Under the pieces are notes generated by a model. It was not told the DNA's origin and did no database searches. It was given only the letters and a program-made list of their open reading frames with translations. A program made the translations under genes and the position numbers. Below, piece by piece: positions 61,285 to 64,000 of a stretch of DNA of 64,000 nucleotides. Every line of letters starts with the position of its first letter. Position 1 is the stretch's first letter. The stretch is taken from the NCBI RefSeq assembly GCF_024256385.1, contig NZ_JAMLFW010000001.1:558001-622000 (forward strand), in the 5' to 3' direction. This stretch comes from Anatilimnocola floriformis. GTDB lineage: Bacteria > Planctomycetota > Planctomycetia > Pirellulales > Pirellulaceae.

Positions 61285-62121
61285 TTACCAGTCGCGCTGT
61301 TCCAGAACTTCTTCGAACTTATTCTGCATACCGCAAGCGTGGCAAATTGCTTCTAGCTCGAGGCAAATGGCTTCGCGTTCTTCGGTTTCAATGAAGTGGT
61401 TGTTGTGGGAATCGAGGTGGTTGAAAGCCTCGATGCAATCCCGTAGCACTTCGAGGCGATCCTGCTTTTTCGACCTCGCTCCAAGTTCGGTCAATCGGCG
61501 CACCGCGTTTGCCATCAATGCGCGCGAGAGCTTCGTGAGTCTCCGTCCCGGCAGTCTCTTCCAACTGGAGAAAAACTCGTGGTTAGCCAAGTCGTCTAAT
61601 GTGACTTTTTTTAAATAGGCTTGGCGAGTGGAATCAGCTTTCTGGCGCTCGCGTTCTTCGGCCACTTCTTCGGCAGCGTCCTCTTTCAGCACGGCTGCAT
61701 GATCGTGATCCAAACGCCATTGCATCCAGGGTTGTCCTGTGATGTAGTCCCAGTGAGCGTAGGTATTGCACAAGAGTTTTATTTCACTGGCGGAAGGTGG
61801 AATCACTCCGATCAGTTGAAGACTCGCGGGAGGCTTGCCGTGCACCCAGCTCATGCTGGGTCGACCGTTCATTCGGTGATGCGTGAGGAGCAAGATTTCG
61901 CGCAAGGTCGGATCATCAATCGCGGGCGGTTTTTTACCAACCCACTTCGAATTGGCCACCAGTACTATGCTGCCGCCGAAGCGCTTCGATTCCTTGCTGC
62001 TCGCGTCTTGCAGCACTCGGCAAACAGTGTGCAGCCCTTTGCCGATGGGATAGTAGTACGTTGACCCCGCAGGAGGAAGATTTGATTTGCGTTTCTTCTT
62101 CGTTGGTTTCTTCTTCGCCAT
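61285..62121 (-). CDS. Uncharacterised two-domain protein, possibly Imm26-like N-terminus
   Basis: Predicted 278 residues from the ATG at 62121, at the start of a lysine-rich MAKKKPTKKK stretch. The first 115 residues (AGSTYYYPIGKGLHTVCRVL, then a beta-rich part ending LQLIGVIPPSASEI) resemble the Imm26 immunity-protein pattern: G-x-x-x-IPL, then RVL, then a W/L-IG-P ending. The second half is helical with charged repeats (KLSRALMANAVRRLTELGAR) and a His/Asn/Glu-rich HLDSHNNHFIETEEREAICL. No toxin gene lies next to it, so an immunity function is speculative. Confidence 0.5.
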   Translation of the reverse strand: MAKKKPTKKKRKSNLPPAGSTYYYPIGKGLHTVCRVLQDASSKESKRFGGSIVLVANSKWVGKKPPAIDDPTLREILLLTHHRMNGRPSMSWVHGKPPASLQLIGVIPPSASEIKLLCNTYAHWDYITGQPWMQWRLDHDHAAVLKEDAAEEVAEERERQKADSTRQAYLKKVTLDDLANHEFFSSWKRLPGRRLTKLSRALMANAVRRLTELGARSKKQDRLEVLRDCIEAFNHLDSHNNHFIETEEREAICLELEAICHACGMQNKFEEVLEQRDW

Positions 62122-62265
62122 GGCGGCAGCGTAATTGCCTCCGCGTTCGTCGACAAGTTGCTGAGGCAAACATTGGTCGTTGAGCGGTTTTCAGTTATGC
62201 TTGAAGGCGCCCCTGGGCTCATATTTTGAAGCCTCCCGCCTTTACCGCTGCTGGTTGTTCTTGAG

Positions 62266-64000
62266 ATGAAACTGCCAACTGTTGGAATTGCTCTCGCCCT
62301 GCTATTGACTGCTCTCGTGGCTGCGCGCGGACAGCAGAAGATCGATTACAACCGCCAGATCAAGCCAATTCTTTCGGACCGCTGCTATCGCTGCCACGGT
62401 CCGGATGCCGGTGAGCGCAAAGGCGGTTTTCGCCTCGATCAGCGCGACTCGGCGGTCGGTGCGGCGGAATCAGGGGGCAAGCCGATTGTTCCGGGAAAGC
62501 CAGAGGAAAGTGAACTGCTGAAGCGGATCCATGAGACCGATGCCGAACTCGTGATGCCGCCGCCGAGCCTCAATAAGAAACTGTCTGCCGACGAAAAGAA
62601 GTTGCTCCGCGACTGGATTGCGGCGGGTGCTGACTTTCAACAACATTGGGCCTTCGTGACGCCCAAAAAACCTGCGTTGCCAGTTGTGAAAGACGCGAGC
62701 GCTGTTCGCAACCCGATCGATTTGTTCCTGCAGGCGAAACGCGAACAGCTTGGCATGACATCGACGCAATTCGCGCCGAAAGATGTGCTCCTCCGCCGGC
62801 TGTCGTTCGATCTAATCGGTCTGCCGCCGACGATTGCCGAGGTCGATGCGTTTCTCGCCAACCGCAGCCCCGATGCTTATGAGCAGCAAGTCGATCGGCT
62901 GCTGTCATCGCCTTACTATGGTGAGCGACTTGCCGTCGATTGGCTCGATGCGAGCCGCTTTGCCGATACGCACGGCTTTCATATCGACAGCGGCCGCGAC
63001 ATGACGCGGTGGCGCGAGTACGTGATCGAGTCGTTCAATCAAAACGTGCCGTATAACCAGTTCACGCTCGAGCAACTCGCCGGCGATCTGCTGCCGAGCA
63101 CCGGCGATGAAACGCGCGACCTGCGACAAAAAATTGCCAGCGGCTTCAATCGCAACCACATGATCAACTTCGAAGGTGGGGCGATTCCGCAGGAGTATCT
63201 CACCGCGTACATCATCGACCGCGTGAACACGACCAGCACCGTTTATCTCGGCCTGACGGTCGGCTGCTCGCAATGTCACGACCACAAGTACGATCCAATC
63301 ACGCAGAAGGATTTTTATCAGCTGTATGCGTTCTTCAACGCGGTACCGGAGAGCGGCCTTGATGGTTCCAAGGGCAACGCCGCGCCGTTTTTAAAGACGC
63401 CTACGAAATTGCAACAAGCCGAGACCGCGCGGATCACGGCGCGGATGCAGGCGATTCAGCAGCAGTTGGCTAGCGAGTTGCCCGCTGCCGATGCGGAGCA
63501 AGTGAAGTGGGAAAAGACCGCGGCCAGCGCCGATAATATTGTGAAATGGGATTTCGCTGACCGGGTGGAAGCGAAGAGCCGCGGCGGTGCAAACTTTAAA
63601 ACGTTGGAAGACAAATCGCTCCTGACGAGCGGACCAAGTGCGGCGACGGAACTGCTCGAGTTCACCTGGTACGCCAGTTCGCCGCTAGTCACTGCCGTTC
63701 GCGTCGATGCGTTGGCCGATCCGAGTTTTCCAGCGAAGGGGCCGGGGCGTTCGCAGAATGGCAACTTTGTCCTCACCGGCGTGAAGATCGAAGCCGCCGA
63801 TGGGAGCGGCGAGTTTGCAACGAAAAAAATCCGCCGCGCATCGGCTGATTTCGAGCAGGATACTTTTCCAATTGCCAATGCCATCGACAGCAAAGCAGGC
63901 TCCGGCTGGGCGATTTTTCCGCAGGTCGGCAAAGATCACTTTGCCATTTTTGAATTGGCCGAGCCGATCAAGTCATCAGAAGGGCCGCGCCTGAAAGTAA
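62266..64000 (+). CDS. PSD1-type cytochrome-c / DUF1549 protein, second copy; cut by window edge
   Basis: The frame starts at an ATG at 62266 and is open to the right edge (578 codons). A signal peptide is followed by the cytochrome-c domain with CYRCHG (Cys40, Cys43, His44) and MPPPSLNKKLSADEKKLLRD. DUF1549 follows (LLRRLSFDLIGLPPTIAEVD, WLDASRFADTHGFH, LEQLAGDLLPSTGDE), with the second CSQCHDHKYDP. Beyond it the insert region has a beta-sandwich-like stretch before the DUF1553 domain, which should lie past the edge. A DUF1501 gene is expected just downstream. Confidence 0.88.
   Translation, partial: MKLPTVGIALALLLTALVAARGQQKIDYNRQIKPILSDRCYRCHGPDAGERKGGFRLDQRDSAVGAAESGGKPIVPGKPEESELLKRIHETDAELVMPPPSLNKKLSADEKKLLRDWIAAGADFQQHWAFVTPKKPALPVVKDASAVRNPIDLFLQAKREQLGMTSTQFAPKDVLLRRLSFDLIGLPPTIAEVDAFLANRSPDAYEQQVDRLLSSPYYGERLAVDWLDASRFADTHGFHIDSGRDMTRWREYVIESFNQNVPYNQFTLEQLAGDLLPSTGDETRDLRQKIASGFNRNHMINFEGGAIPQEYLTAYIIDRVNTTSTVYLGLTVGCSQCHDHKYDPITQKDFYQLYAFFNAVPESGLDGSKGNAAPFLKTPTKLQQAETARITARMQAIQQQLASELPAADAEQVKWEKTAASADNIVKWDFADRVEAKSRGGANFKTLEDKSLLTSGPSAATELLEFTWYASSPLVTAVRVDALADPSFPAKGPGRSQNGNFVLTGVKIEAADGSGEFATKKIRRASADFEQDTFPIANAIDSKAGSGWAIFPQVGKDHFAIFELAEPIKSSEGPRLKV

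Overview
The window is high-GC bacterial chromosome that looks like a planctomycete, most likely a Pirellulales-type relative. The evidence is its gene content: a CxPxR sulfatase, two cytochrome-c/DUF1549/DUF1553 (PSD1) proteins, a DUF1501 Tat protein paired with one of them, a DUF1559 prepilin-like protein, many secreted proteins and lipoproteins of unknown function, and a split set of lipid A genes. The species assignment is inference; there is no rRNA in the window. I count 54 protein-coding loci. The first and last are cut by the window edges and one looks broken by an in-frame stop. I found no tRNA, rRNA, CRISPR array, prophage or classical insertion sequence.

Layout. 1-6.8 kb: a biotin-dependent acyl-CoA carboxyltransferase (partial), a secreted protein with a good terminator, an interrupted PTS EIIA-like gene, a Gfo/Idh/MocA oxidoreductase, a lipoprotein and a sulfatase. 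7-12 kb: an envelope-lipid operon lpxD-lpxI-LptF/G-type permease-acyl-CoA synthetase. 12.6-20 kb: a giant RND/MMPL exporter with a proline-rich tail, a small membrane protein, miaB and an orphan type-ISP-like adenine methyltransferase. 20-30 kb: a pseudouridine synthase, a secreted protein with a PA-IL-like lectin domain, an FGE-fold protein lacking the catalytic cysteines, DUF2752, rpsB-tsf with a recognisable promoter and long leader, a hydrolase and an HEITH metallopeptidase. 30-35 kb: a long NfeD-type protein whose two protease domains lack the nucleophilic serine, two translationally coupled secreted paralogues, a short NfeD and a zinc-ribbon membrane protein. 35-47 kb: panB, a second pseudouridine synthase, a Cys/Met-metabolism PLP enzyme, a propeller-like secreted protein, a PSD1/DUF1501 pair and an MFS transporter. 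47-54.5 kb: a histidine kinase with its sigma-54 activator, a DUF1559 protein with a lipoprotein, an FKBP isomerase next to lpxK, and an HXXEE and a BON protein. 54.5-64 kb: cysC, an acyl-CoA-dehydrogenase-like protein, an M3 oligopeptidase, an esterase, a Tat-exported protein, a CxxCH protein, an unknown protein and the start of a second PSD1 gene.

How it fits together. LpxD, LpxI, LpxK and the Lpt-type permease belong to lipid A synthesis and transport, so the cell probably has a lipopolysaccharide-bearing outer membrane. The sulfatase, the PSD1/DUF1501 pairs, the esterases and the many secreted proteins suit a lifestyle of polysaccharide breakdown. The most unusual layer is between and around the genes. 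At least ten inverted-repeat elements of several unrelated types sit in short intergenic gaps: REPIN-like GC-rich pairs, perfect 25-bp and 33-bp palindromes, and long stems built from short repeated words. In several cases they reach into translation starts, and one is translated as part of a Tat signal region. I see no convincing new multi-gene system. The best candidates for something undescribed are the NfeD/secreted-paralogue cluster (30-35 kb), the miaB-linked orphan methyltransferase, and the repeats recruited into N-termini.
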